This document shows, piece after piece, positions 11,047 through 22,454 of a DNA stretch of 64,000 bases. The DNA comes from Liolophura sinensis (taxonomy: Eukaryota > Mollusca > Polyplacophora > Chitonida > Chitonidae), in contig NC_088298.1 in NCBI RefSeq assembly GCF_032854445.1, positions 11,335,504 to 11,399,503 of the forward strand, given 5' to 3'. Every line of letters starts with the position of its first letter. Position 1 is the stretch's first letter. Under the pieces are notes generated by a model, which saw only the letters and a list, made by a program, of their open reading frames with translations, did no database searches and had not been told where the DNA came from. The translations under genes were made by a program, and so were the position numbers.

Positions 11047-12230
11047 ACGTTTAAACCAGCTTCATTTCAGACAGTATTCATCTGCCTATACAATGTTATA
11101 GTGTTGACTTAGCTTATAGTATATAGTGTAGTGAGCTTAGGGCCACCGATACGCCACTTCTCTAGACTAAAACATTACTGAAGGACTGCCACTGGCACCA
11201 CATAATTGTAGAGAAGGCTTTAAACTAAATTTTGGCTAAATGTGAAAATACCTTTAAGTCATTGTTCACGAACACATTCATGTATGTCATCAAGATTTCA
11301 GGTTATGGGTAATACGATTTAGGTTCGCTAACTCAGGACGCCATTTTGGGTAAAAAAATCTACAAGTCATGCACTGCCTTGAAACAGTCGGGGTGGTTGT
11401 CGTGCTCTGTCACGAACAATGTCGCCATTTCGCTATCATTCGTCTGTCTTTCATACTGTACTCATGATTCTGGCAATCTTGTACTTATTATTGTTCCACA
11501 TATAGGAAGTTACTGAATCACCCAAGTAATAAAACATCAAAATTTTCATTATAATGTGACAGCGCTTTTCCGACTCATCGGTGTGGCACCTACGGCTGTC
11601 CCAGCAGGTGGAGGTTCGACCCTAATCTCCGGCTTACTGTGCCAGTTTGGCTTTTGTTGTCAAATCTGAAGCCCAGTCAAACGAAGCGAGGAAAATCGGT
11701 GGTGAATTGACAATCCAAAATGCCGCTCTGGGGATTTCACATATTTGACACTCTTGAGACTCGCCGTTTAATAATGAGGTACTCACGACAAAGCGCTTAG
11801 CCCGAAGGTCGCGGTTCGAAACCCCGTTGTGCGCATGGAGCGAAACCCCCTGTTTCGTTTTTTAAGCCAATCATGTGTATTTGAACAATAACATAACATA
11901 ATTTTGGTCATGAATGGAAAGTTGAACTATTAATACCGCCTTAATCGTTCTGTCTATTTTACTTAATCTCGCCTGCGGTTAACCTGGCACGACATAAATG
12001 TAATCGTTGATATCTAAAAAAAAATCCTATTATTCAACAAGCTATTCATGACCTTTTAATTACCTTTTCATATCTATTTTCAGTGCCGTTATGCTCTGTT
12101 TATATACTTATAATGACATACTTATAAAGATGTTGTGTGTTGGCGGTTTTAGCGATTGCTATTCAACCTTACATTGATGTCAGGGTGTACAACGCAAATG
12201 CTAATGTGCCCGTATCATAAAACGATTTCC
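11047..12230. other. Intergenic; two isolated tRNA-like promoter relics
   Basis: B-box-like motifs at about 11612 (GGAGGTTCGACCCTAATC) and about 11814 (GCGGTTCGAAACCCC) suggest worn SINE heads. Neither folds convincingly into an intact tRNA and no full SINE body follows. Nothing else is seen. Confidence 0.4.
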
Positions 12231-12550
12231 AGTGCGAATTGACCTTTGACCTTGTCTTAAGTGACCTTTTCCAATGCATAATCCTGTCTTAAGTTGGTGA
12301 TTATTGATGACGAGATCAAATCCCACATTTTCTACCAATTTTCATTTCTGTAAAATCTTTGTTAATGAAAGTAGAATCAAAGGTCATTCGGTGCAAAATG
12401 ACCTTTGACCTTGTCTTAAGTGATCTTTCCACAACATGATCTTGTCTTAAGTTGGTGATTCTTGCTAATTAGACCATGCTACACATTTTACATCTGATTT
12501 CAATGTTATAAGATTTATGTCAAATAAATCTTTAGGCTAATTAGCGCTAT
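12231..12550. repeat. 159-bp tandem duplication carrying DR1-like motifs
   Basis: Two diverged copies. Each begins GTGC-AA-TGACCTTTGACCTTG and includes a second GTCTTAAGTTGGTGATT block. TGACCTTTGACCT occurs exactly at 12240-12252 and 12399-12411. It is the reverse complement of a perfect DR1 nuclear-receptor element. Confidence 0.85.
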
Positions 12551-14354
12551 TTAGTCTTTGTTTTGAATGGTCATAACACCATAAAATTATAATCTTAAAT
12601 TGCAGGCTCATAAGAAGTGTGATTTTCTTCACTATGTAGCATTGGTGTCAGCCATATATAGGCGCTAGGTCAAATAAAACTGAATTGTGGGGGAAATTAG
12701 AAACAGCCCCTCAGCCGTACTCATCACTGGCTGCACTTAAGACAAGGGTGTCTGTCGTGACATAGGCTACCTCTACCCAACCAAATTGTCAAAGCTTTTA
12801 TAGCTTTCATGTCAAATATATCTCAGCTAGCTCTTGGACAACTACCCTACAATGCCTGTATTGTTTCTTCAGATAAGAAGCCTTATGAAAGCTCGCCTGT
12901 CTAGAAAAGCTACTTTAGAAAACAATATCGCTATTGCGGAATTTCATTTGCTCATATCCGCTCAAACTTTTGTGACGTAGGGCCCTAGTCCTATAGACCA
13001 ACTGACAATTAGCACTGTCTAAACTCCAACCCATCTCCGAAGAAACATTTGCTCCTTGACCTCAGATGTACGAACACTGTATCATTATGTACCGTAAATG
13101 ACCTAACATTTCGTTCATGATCCAGTTTTTTTATTTTGCCTAATTCTGAGAGTTAAATGTGTTTTCAGATTTGTTCGAAAGATATGATGATATTCTAATG
13201 AACAAAATGTAAGTTTTAGCTTAATTAGTATTTATTTACCTTTAAAAACTGACCTAATATCTCGGGTGAAATATTAGACTGTTACGGAATGTAAAATTTG
13301 TGTGTGATACAATACGTCTCTTGGCTTTCTCTGAGAACCTCATCCGCATTGTACAAATCTGTCATAGCTGTACACTACATAACAAGATGAGATTGCGTGG
13401 ACGTCTTGCCAGAGGTAGAGAAGTGTGTTTACATGTATGTCAAATAACCTTAAACTCACAACTTGATATTTCTTCTGTCGCGTTGACAGACAAACCCTTT
13501 ACCTATAACCTGTTAGCGTGTACGGCCATGCAAGACAATAAAGGCACTCTTCTGTTGAGGAGGAAGTTTTTTGTGTGCTCCATATATTTTAAGTGCGTAA
13601 GTTGATACACGTACCTAAATCTTGCAAAGATGCTGGCTGTTTTGAGATCCATGTAATGTTGACATACAGTAAAATATTTGAACGTCGTGTGCTTCCCTAT
13701 ATCAATAATAATATATGTGAACAAGAGTTCAGGTGAACCGCATATACGCTCGAACGAATATACACCTATTTATATATAGTACAAATATAAGGTAATTTGC
13801 AGTCTGGTTACCATGACAACTACGGAAAACAGGGCAAATCGCCACTTCTGCATCAGTGTTTTCAACAAAATGAAAATTGCGTATGTAAAACAAGAGTTGT
13901 AGCTTGGACAAGAAGTCATAGTTATCTCTACAGTGGACATACACGAAGGGAACTTGGCAATGTGGTTACCAGACATACAGACATAACGTGTCAGTCGGTC
14001 ATGGCATGTACATGTGAAACATGTCCGATTTTATACACAGACAGTGTTCTAGTTTAAGATTAATATTTTGCTTAAGATTTATGATTGTAATTATAATCAA
14101 CGGTTAAAGACAAAAAAATTCAGAGAACGTTACCGATATATATCATTACATTTTCCTCGTGTTAATAAAGAAACTGCGGTTTTTCCCCGAGACAAGACTC
14201 TAATTACTTATACAGTCTATTTTTCAAGTCTGATGGCTATGAAATGTTTTGCTATTCATGTTTATTTACAAATTATTGAAGTTATGCTAAAGATCTGGTT
14301 AATGTAAATTGTAATAACACGTTTGTATCTTTATTTTAAATTTGCTGGCTGGTG
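12551..14354. other. Intergenic stretch, no gene recognised
   Basis: Several open frames of up to 101 codons (for example 13300-13605 plus) overlap on both strands. None has conserved motifs, splice context or coding-like composition. Confidence 0.55.
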
Positions 14355-14451
14355 CCCGATTCCCTCCCACAATAATGCTGGCCGCCGTCGTATAAGTGAA
14401 ATATTCTTGAGTACAGAGTAAAACACCAATCAAATAAAAAAAATAAATAAA
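14355..14451 (+). mobile_element. Family A SINE, 3' half
   Basis: CCCTCCCACAATAATGCTGG, terminal module and A-rich tail. Confidence 0.85.
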
Positions 14452-14714
14452 GTTTGCTGGCAGTTTGAGATATAGTGTCTTTTCCTGTAGATAAATAGCT
14501 CTCTTCTGACTATAAATTTACACCCAAGTACGTAGTCACATACACTAGGTGTTGCTCAAGTACAGCATGTTGCCAAAGATTTTTTTTTGTTTTTGTTTCG
14601 CAGCCTGAGTGTTGTTCAAATATCAATCAAATATAGGGAGCCTACAAACTGATGTAAATCTACAACCAAACTGAGTACACGCCAATCGATGGTAAGTCAA
14701 TTATGTACAGCTAC

Positions 14715-15145
14715 AGCAGGTACTTGTAGAGTATTTTGTGTGTAGTCCTACTTTGTATTTGTAGAGTATTTAGTGTGTAGACCTACATTGTATTCGTAGA
14801 GTATTTTGTGTGTAGCCCTACTTTTTATTTGTAGAGTATTTTTTGTGTGGCCCTACTTTGTATTTGTAGAGTATTTTGTGTTTAGCCCTACTTTGTAGAG
14901 TATTTTGTGTGTAGCTCTACTTTGTATTTGTAGAGTATTTTTTGTGTGGCCCTACTTTGTATTTGTAGAGTATTTTGTGTTTAGCCCTACTTTGTAGAGT
15001 ATTTTGTGTGTAGCCCTACTTTGTATTTGTAGAGTATTTTTTGTGTGGCCCTGCTTTGTATTTGTAGAGTATTTTGTGTGTAGCCCTACTTTGTATTTGT
15101 GGAGTATTTTGTGTGTAGCCCTACTTTGTATTTGTAGAATATATA
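14715..15145. repeat. Minisatellite, 35-bp unit
   Basis: About twelve copies of a 35 bp unit (TTGTAGAGTATTTTGTGTGT, then AGCCCTACTTTGTA). Several copies lack an internal TATTTG block, so there are long and short unit types. Confidence 0.95.
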
Positions 15146-15314
15146 CAGTATTGCCTGTAAAATACAGGTAGATATATGGTGAATATATATAGATTATTTT
15201 GTCGTGTAATCATGTATAACGCCTTTCATACAGCTGTTTCTTTAACAGACCAGTTGTTTTCTGAAGCGTTGATCGTGTTCAGTACTATTTTCCCACCATT
15301 GTACAACGTTTCAG

Positions 15315-15417
15315 GATCTATGATGTGCGATAAACCGGATATTCCAGCTCCTAACGAAGACAATCTGTTGAACTTTGATCTGCGAGTACAACCGGACTTA
15401 GCATACGATCTGTTAAG
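15315..15417 (+). other. Candidate coding exon, unrecognised
   Basis: A plausible acceptor (CAACGTTTCAG, AG at 15313-15314) and a donor-like AAGGTATTT (GT at 15418-15419) bound 103 bp. The stretch is open in one frame and includes MMCDKPDIPAPNEDN, then LLNFDLRVQPDLAYD. Its composition is more protein-like than its surroundings. No partner exon or homology is recognised, so this may be chance. Confidence 0.25.
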
Positions 15418-16374
15418 GTATTTGTCTAAAATTAAGCTCTCCCCTGCATAACGCCATGACACCATTTTTATCACTGGAAAGGAAACCGCAAAAGGAGAGG
15501 TGAATGAGTTTGCTCTCCAGTAAATTCAACTCCAGTATTTATGTTATCCTGGTGTTGATTTCGTTTAATACATTTTATCATGCTGTACCATGCTGTTCTA
15601 GACAGCATGCTTGGATCCGTCCATTAGTTTAGGAAGGTCTTACAGTCATGTTACGTTCTCAACGGTTAGCGTTGTGGCTTTTCGAAGGGGAGGGATGAGG
15701 GTAAAAACAGATCAAACCGCGTCTGGTGTTTTTTATTTTTTTTATTTTTTCGGACTTTTTTTTTTCATATTTTGAGCTATACGTCTTATGTTTCAGGCGA
15801 AAATCTCCAAAATGTGCTGTAGTGTCATTTTAAATTTTTTTACGTTTTTATAGAACCGTTGTGAAAAATGCTCTAAGCCTTCATTCCAGGAGGAGCATTT
15901 CTTAACCCAGTTTTACTTTTCATACTATACATTAATTTACATATATACCACTAATACAATCGTTCTAACTGGAGAAAATATCTTCCAGTTCCTAACATAG
16001 TAACGCAATTACAAATAATTTTAAAGGTACCATAACCCCAGAAACATTTTTTACCAAGCGGTAACCGTCTAAGGCAGTCCTTAGTCAAATGTCAGATACA
16101 TTTTCCCATTTTCTTTTCCCGATGAAACATTGAATTCAGTCAGAGTATTAATCCTTTATAATGCAAGCTATAACCCACAACAATGAAAGGCTTGCACTTG
16201 TGACACGCAATTTCGGGAAATTGTATAAGCTTTTAACATTTCCATTAACGCTGTTTTGTTGACACAGTGTGGTTTAGAGATTTTAAAACCAGGGGTAGGC
16301 AATTCTGCAGGTTTTGTAAATAATTGAAAAGTCTTATTGTACATTTATTCCCCACCCCCCATTCTCACTGCATG
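15418..16374. other. Intergenic stretch, no gene recognised
   Basis: AT-rich with a T-rich run around 15729-15765. No SINE, tandem repeat or exon is recognised. Confidence 0.55.
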
Positions 16375-16647
16375 TGTCATTCTCTTAATGCATGGCGACA
16401 TTAAACGGTCGACGACGCACGTGTGTGGCCAGTTGGGCAGCATGACGTTCGCTGAAATTACGTGTCTTACACCGGTATCGTGCATGTGAATATCATATCC
16501 GTCATACGTGGGGAAAGTTTGTCAGTAACGTGCCTAAAGTTGGTGGTTTCTCCAGGCACTCCGATTCATCTACCTATAAAACTTACCACCATGGTATGTG
16601 AAAAAATCTATAGTATAGTGTTAAACAACAGTAAAACAAACAAACAG
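16375..16647 (+). mobile_element. Family D SINE
   Basis: GGCGACATTAAACGGTCGAC matches the same block in the 17934-18295 copy. It is followed by GGGAAAGTTTGTCAGTAACG, the core AAAGTTGGTGGTTTCTCCAG with GCACTCCG, and a module ending GTGTTAAACAACA. The tail expands into the microsatellite that follows. Confidence 0.75.
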
Positions 16648-16648
16648 A

Positions 16649-16695
<47 letters not shown>

Positions 16696-16751
16696 ATCAA
16701 TCAATAAATAAATCAATAAATCAATCAATAAATCAATAAATAAATAAATAA
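16648..16751. repeat. (AAAT)n microsatellite from a SINE tail
   Basis: About 25 units of AAAT with a few AATC variants, continuous with the tail of the family D element to its left. Confidence 0.97.
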
Positions 16752-17164
16752 ATTCGAAGCGCATCTCTATTTGTCATTTGTAGAGTGCATTTGTGCGTTG
16801 TTTATTTTACGGAATATTCTGTTTATATGTTAAGTTATCAGTATTTAACAGCAACTGAATTCTGCACACATTGCGAAAGTGTTCTGGTTATAACACCCAG
16901 AAGGTCCATAATACAAGTGTGTATTGACAGTCCAATAGCGGAATATGACTCGATAACAAAGCGAAGTGTAGCCAATCTCTGTCCACATTGCCCAACGTAA
17001 AACAACTAATCCTGAAGATCAAATAAACGAGTGAGAACTGATGTATACATAATTATATCGGACACGACTCAATGATAAGGTGTAAATTACACCATGCTCA
17101 ATATAAGTTTGCGTTTGGTCGAGTTTATGCACGTGTTTGTTTTGTTGTTCAATTTATGTCGTAT

Positions 17165-17235
17165 TCTGGAATATGTCATTTATGTGAAGGCAGTCAGAAT
17201 AATGGTTGGAGAATATCGGGCAGAACTCACAAAAA
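17165..17235 (-). mobile_element. Family A SINE, worn fragment
   Basis: GGAATATGTCATTTATGTGA, AATAATGGTTGGAG and TCGGGCAGAACTC follow the family A minus-strand order, but with many substitutions. Confidence 0.45.
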
Positions 17236-17839
17236 AAACCTCATTGCACCCTGTCAGGTACGTAAAAACGCCTAAAACCACAGCCAAATCATGAGAGCTG
17301 AATTTCAAATTATGACCTCATGAATTAAGAGTTGTTGGGCTACAGACAGAAGCCATTAGTGCGCTTGGCCAGCGAGGCATGGCACTCATTTCAAGAGAAA
17401 TCAATAAAGAAGCACCAGGACATTTCTAAACTGCAACAGAAATATGTTTAAAAACGAAACATTTATTTGTGATGTGTACTAGTGTGTACTAGTTACATCT
17501 GCAGGTCGTCAAATCTCGTTTTACTGATCATGTGGTTTACAATCCAGATAATCCGGAAAGCTAAAAAAAATAGGAATAAAAAAACAGAAAGAAACGTGTT
17601 GTGTGAGGAAAGCTGTCGTATGAGACGTCCACTTGGAAAAATGTTTCATACAAAGGGTCGTCTTTGTGCGAGCTGTTACGTGGAGCATGTCACATACGTC
17701 CTGTGAGCATTCCTGGGCTATCACACAGCGCTCCCTCTCTCAAGCCCACACGGCAGAGTACATGTGGGTTAGATGTGTAGGACAGACGTGTAATACCACT
17801 GCTCTCAGCTCTTATGTATTTTGCAGTGTTAGTCTTATG

Positions 17840-17860
17840 CCCCCCCCCCCCCGCCCCACC
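17840..17860. repeat. Poly-C tract
   Basis: A run of at least twelve C residues with one interrupting G, then CCCCACC. Confidence 0.95.
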
Positions 17861-17933
17861 TAACTGCTTTTATACAGGTTGTGTGGGAGAGCGCATGAAG
17901 GCCTTGTTAGGTAATGATGTTGTAACCATTTCT

Positions 17934-18295
17934 AGTCCCTAAAGATTGTGCAAGAGTTTCGGGTTCAAATCTGGCCTTGAGCAGGGTATTGGTATAGATG
18001 CTGTGAGGTCACTGTGACATTAAGCGGCGACGACACTCGTTGGATCTTTTGCGCAGTGTAACGTTCTTTTAAGTGTCATTTAAGTGTATTTTAAGTGTAA
18101 GATCATTTAAGTGTGTCCCACCACTATATAGTGTGCATATGTGTACGTCACACAAGGCAAAGTTCACCTGTAATTTGCCAAAGGTCGGTGGTTTATCGAG
18201 AGCATTTCAGTTTCCACCATCTGTAGAACTGTCTTCGTATACTGAAGTGGAGAATTCTTGAGAATGGTGTTAAATAAATCAAATAAATAAATGAA
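17934..18295 (+). mobile_element. Family D SINE, with tRNA-like head
   Basis: B-box-like TCGGGTTCAAATCTGGCC is followed by TAAGCGGCGACGACACTCGT, then a short repeat of TTTAAGTGT. The core is CCAAAGGTCGGTGGTTTATC. The element ends in GAGAATTCTTGAGAATGGTG and an AAAT tail. It appears to be the most complete family D copy here. Confidence 0.75.
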
Positions 18296-18454
18296 TTCTA
18301 GATTTTATTTTGGTTCGAATTTTGTAAAAAAAAAATCTATCAACTCAAATGTTCTTCAGATAGACTTTTGTATTCAGGGCATAAATCCAGATCCATCCAT
18401 GCTATGGTTTGTCGGCCACACTTCAACCTTGGAAGCCTGTCCTAAGGCTCTGTC

Positions 18455-18805
18455 CAGTTGGTAGAGCGTCCGCTTCGGGAGGCGGTAAATCCAGGGTCAA
18501 TCCTGGGTAGAGTCACACCTAAGACCTTAAAAGGGGAAGTTGTAACTCTCTCGATTGGCGTTCAGCACGAAGGGGATAGTGCAACGACTGGTTGACCCGT
18601 ATCAGTATAATAACTCGGGCGGGGAGACTTACTTACCTTCGGTAAGTCGTCTCAGTGAAGCAGCACTAGATAAAAGAGTGGTGGAAATCTGTTCTGCAAC
18701 AAAGGAGGCACATTACATGCACTCTAAGGATTCCTTCGTCGTCATATGACTGAAAAATGGTTGAGTACAACCCTAAACCCAAAGCACTCACTCACTCACT
18801 CACCC
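18455..18805 (+). mobile_element. Family B SINE, near full length, with 10-bp target duplication
   Basis: The tRNA-like head begins near CAGTTGGTAGAGCGTCCGCT and carries a TTCGGGA anticodon-like loop and a B-box-like GGGTCAATCC. The body and terminal module (CATATGACTGAAAAATGGTT) lead to a (CACT)n tail. AGGCTCTGTC is repeated exactly at 18445-18454 and 18806-18815. Confidence 0.95.
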
Positions 18806-18815
18806 AGGCTCTGTC

Positions 18816-19199
18816 ATTGCGCAAATAACAGAATCTCGTGCATTTTTGCACCTTTCCATGTAATACCGGACATGTTTATCTAAATTGTGATCGGAATTCC
18901 TCCTGTCAAAATGGGATACGAATAGATTATACTCAAATAATCTAAATGTGTGTTATTATGAACTCGATTTCTTCTACAGGCACTTGTTATTACCACAGTG
19001 GCAGCTTGCTATGCGCAGATTCATCCGAATACACAGAATGAGTGTCAAATGATAATAGTCAAATAACACATGTAATCATAATTATGATAATTACAGAGCT
19101 ATTAGTGTAAATACAATGATTCATTATTCGCCTAGTTTATCCCAGAAGCCGTTCTCACCTCTGCGAGGCAAATAATTAACCGTAAACATGATAATAGGA
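18816..19199. other. Intergenic stretch, nothing recognised
   Basis: AT-rich, with no exon, SINE or tandem repeat recognised. Confidence 0.5.
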
Positions 19200-19315
19200 T
19201 CACTGCTTCCTGTATTACTGCCTCCTGTATCACTGCCTCCTGTATCACTGCCTCGTATATCACTGCCTCCTGTATCACTGCCTCCTGTATCACTGCCTCG
19301 TATATCACTGCCTAT
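19200..19315. repeat. Minisatellite, 15-bp unit
   Basis: Eight or so copies of CACTGCCTCCTGTAT, with some units reading CACTGCCTCGTATAT. Because 15 is a multiple of 3, the minus strand reads as a five-residue repeat (GGSDT). There is no other sign of a gene. Confidence 0.95.
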
Positions 19316-19962
19316 GTTGACAAAAATGACCAAACCATTTATTTAACGGCATTTGTCTTTCGTGGAGATTTTAACATTAATCAGCACTCGCTTGTCTGAC
19401 TCATTATAGGTATAACCATTTAGTATATTTATATGTTTCCTAGCTAAACATTACAAACAAGATCGGTTTAAGTGGATTTTGTATTCTAAGAGAAACTGTT
19501 GGCCTAAGGCCTTAAGCAAGACATGGAAAGAAAGAGGTTCGGCTTTATTTAAAACACACCGAGCAAAAAATTGTATTAAAATTTTTTTGAGCCTTTACCC
19601 AATGAAAATTCTCCGGCCTCTGAAACAGTTGGCCAGTAAGACAGGATCACACACAAATACATGAAAAACAGGAGAAAGCAATAGCCTAAGGGTAAAATTG
19701 GAACATATCAGAACTGACCGAGAAAGGGGACATAGCTGATGTATCTTGCGGCGACAGACAGCTACCCTCAACGGTGCACATACCGGCTGTAAGGAATTAG
19801 GCTGTAATACCCCAAATCTGGTTTCCCCCAAACTACAAAATCCAGTTGAACTAATTTACGTTGTATAATGTATATAGCTGGATAATTAGCAAACTCCATT
19901 CCTTTACTTGTTAACCATTTCATTCAACAACCCATCTGCACTGATGATCAGTACAAGTCCTT

Positions 19963-20286
19963 CTGAATTCATTCTGCTGTTCTGTGTTTGCTTCGCGTCA
20001 CACTCTTGCTCATTACTACGCGTTTAAATTCATGAATATACGCCTATCACTCTTTTGCAGTATCTAAACCCCGATCTGAAGTACAAGAACCATGTATCAA
20101 TTAAACTTTGTTTGTCTACTTTCACTGAATTCATTCTTCTGCTCTATTTTTGCTTCGCGTCACACTCTTGCTCATTACTACGCGTTTAAATTCATGAATA
20201 TACGCCTATCACTGTTTTGCAGTATCTCAACCCCGATCTGAAGAACAAAAACCATGTATCAATTAAACTTTGTTTGTCTACTTTCA
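19963..20286. repeat. 162-bp tandem duplication
   Basis: Two copies (19963-20124, 20125-20286) both start CTGAATTCATTCT and share TACGCGTTTAAATTCATGAA. Differences are few, so the duplication is fairly recent. Confidence 0.95.
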
Positions 20287-21089
20287 CTCCATTGTGGCTT
20301 GGTTTACATTCACAATCCAAAACAGGAAAACTTCAATCATGTCAAAACCTGTGTTCTTAATGATGCTTTTTCGCGATGTGTGGTGTTGCGCAATAAGTTC
20401 TAGGTGCCTAGCATTAAGCATTGAGAGAAGAGGACACACACTGTTGTGTTTAAGTCACCTTTCAAACGGCTATGTTGACAGCTATCCAACACACAACAAT
20501 ACACTTTCAATTCAGTTGTGGCAACTTAACAACTTTGCGAAGGTACACGTGAATGTTAACTTGTTTACAAGTCGTTTTTTATTGACACTTGACCCGTTTT
20601 TTGTGTGCTCCTTGGTTCGGCATGATGCAATAATGTGGGGCGTTTGCTAAGCGGAGTGCGCGTGCTGGCTAACATCCGGCTTGGGAGGGTTCACACGGTG
20701 CACGGCGCTCGTGCTACGCCATTGCCGGGCATGGTGGGAACTCGGTGTCTAGACAAGAGCATGGATGTGACCAGTCCCAGCTTGTGTTTTCATTACATCT
20801 GCTCACGTAGTGGTGATGGCAGCATGATTGCTATGACAAGACTGAAATATCCGTTGGTGGTGCATGACAAAGGCTTATGCAAATATTTGTCATTTTATTT
20901 ATGACCACTATAGCGGTTGACACATTTTTAGATTTGTCGGGTGAATTCTGAATTTGAGATACACGATGATGCATATACCTACATGTTTAAAAGTGGTGAA
21001 AGTTTGTAAGAAAAATTGTTTGTTCGTTCTCGATTTCTGATGAACGGTATGTAGATATCTTTGCTTACGCACAAGAAGATAAAACAGTC
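20287..21089. other. Intergenic stretch, no gene recognised
   Basis: A plus open frame of 126 codons (20270-20650) starts inside the 162 bp duplication. It has no recognisable motif and is treated as chance. Confidence 0.5.
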
Positions 21090-21545
21090 GTTTTATAGGC
21101 CGATATTCATAAAATCATTCCGACGGAAGCGATGCGATCAGCAGCAGTATCCATAAGATCATTCACTGGGCATTCAGTAAGATCGGTCAAGGTATTCATA
21201 AGATCACTATGCGTATTCAGTTAGACCAGTCACAGTATTCCCAAATTCATAAGATCACTATCAGTATTCATATGTTCGTAAGATTGCTGTGGGATTACTA
21301 TTCATAAGATCAGCCACGGCATTCATAAGATCACTATGCGTATTCAGTAAGATCAGTCACAGTATTCCCAAATTCATAAGATCACTATCAGTATTCATAA
21401 GTTCGTAAGATTGCTATGGGATTACTATTCATAAGATCAGCCACGATATTCATAAAATCACTCTGGGTATTTAATAAGATCAGCTACGACACATGCATTT
21501 ATATGATCAGTCTCGGTATTCACACGATCCATGCTGGTATTAGCA
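21090..21545. repeat. Minisatellite with higher-order structure
   Basis: A basic monomer of roughly 25-28 bp (ATTCATAAGATCA plus a variable part) is organised into a 127 bp higher-order unit. ATTCATAAGATCACTATGCG recurs at 21194 and 21321. The array decays at both ends. Confidence 0.9.
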
Positions 21546-22330
21546 TCGGTATTTATTAAAATTTATCTTTTTTATTTATATACTCACTGGTGTTATTAGA
21601 CACACCTGATAGGTAGTAATTATATGTAACGCTCTCTTAACACTCAAGAGCAGCGTCGTTATTGAAATAACAAAACAGTCAGACGTCTAAGCGTGATCTA
21701 CAGACACGTTACTGTGAGCTAAAACATTTCACTTCCGAGACATGTACTGTGGCATTGTTAGAATTCGAACCTCCGCCCGCAATCTCAGTTTGTATCTTGA
21801 CCACAGTTTTATTCGTAACGAACCATGGGCCTCTGTCACGGTGAAGGATGTAATAATAGAAAGACTACACTGTAACAAATTTAACTGTAATTTTACAGCG
21901 AAAAGTGCTGGCAATTTTGTGACCAGTTCTTTTCACTGTAGATTTACAAGATGTGCTGTTTAATATTTACACCCAAAATACTAGTATATTTCCACATATA
22001 CCATTAAAAAATCTACATATCTACCAACAAAACCAGTGCACATTTACAACATTTATACAACATGATTAACCGTAACAATATACAGTGCTTCAGGTCGTAA
22101 ATTTGCATTCAATTCATACCATGTAGCCTCTACATATAATGGAATACCAACCATGTTATTATTGTGTAATGTTTTGTTTTAAAACCGGAAATGGGTTAGT
22201 TTATATGAAAACTTTATTCTATTAAATATAAGCGCTTCTGTGTTTAGTTGTCGCAGACACGACTTTTGTTTTTTCCTCTCACATTCCCTGTTTTATATGG
22301 CATGATGTCCGTATCACCAGAAACAAGTAA

Positions 22331-22454
22331 GATCTTTTAGCAACCTGCGCATGGTCGTGGGTTTCCTTCCACCATAATGCTGGCCGCTGTCGTATAAGTG
22401 AAATATTCTTGAATATAGCATAAAACACCTATCAAATAAATAAATAAATAAATT
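22331..22454 (+). mobile_element. Family A SINE, 5'-truncated with core deletion
   Basis: GGTCGTGGGTTTCCTTCCAC is joined directly to CATAATGCTGGCC, so the CCCCGGGCTCTGCCC part of the core has been lost. Module and AAAT tail follow. Confidence 0.85.

Noticed and set aside
15340-15420. Beta-thymosin-like start (MCDKPD)
   Set aside because: The similarity is limited to a few residues, and the actin-binding core motif does not follow.
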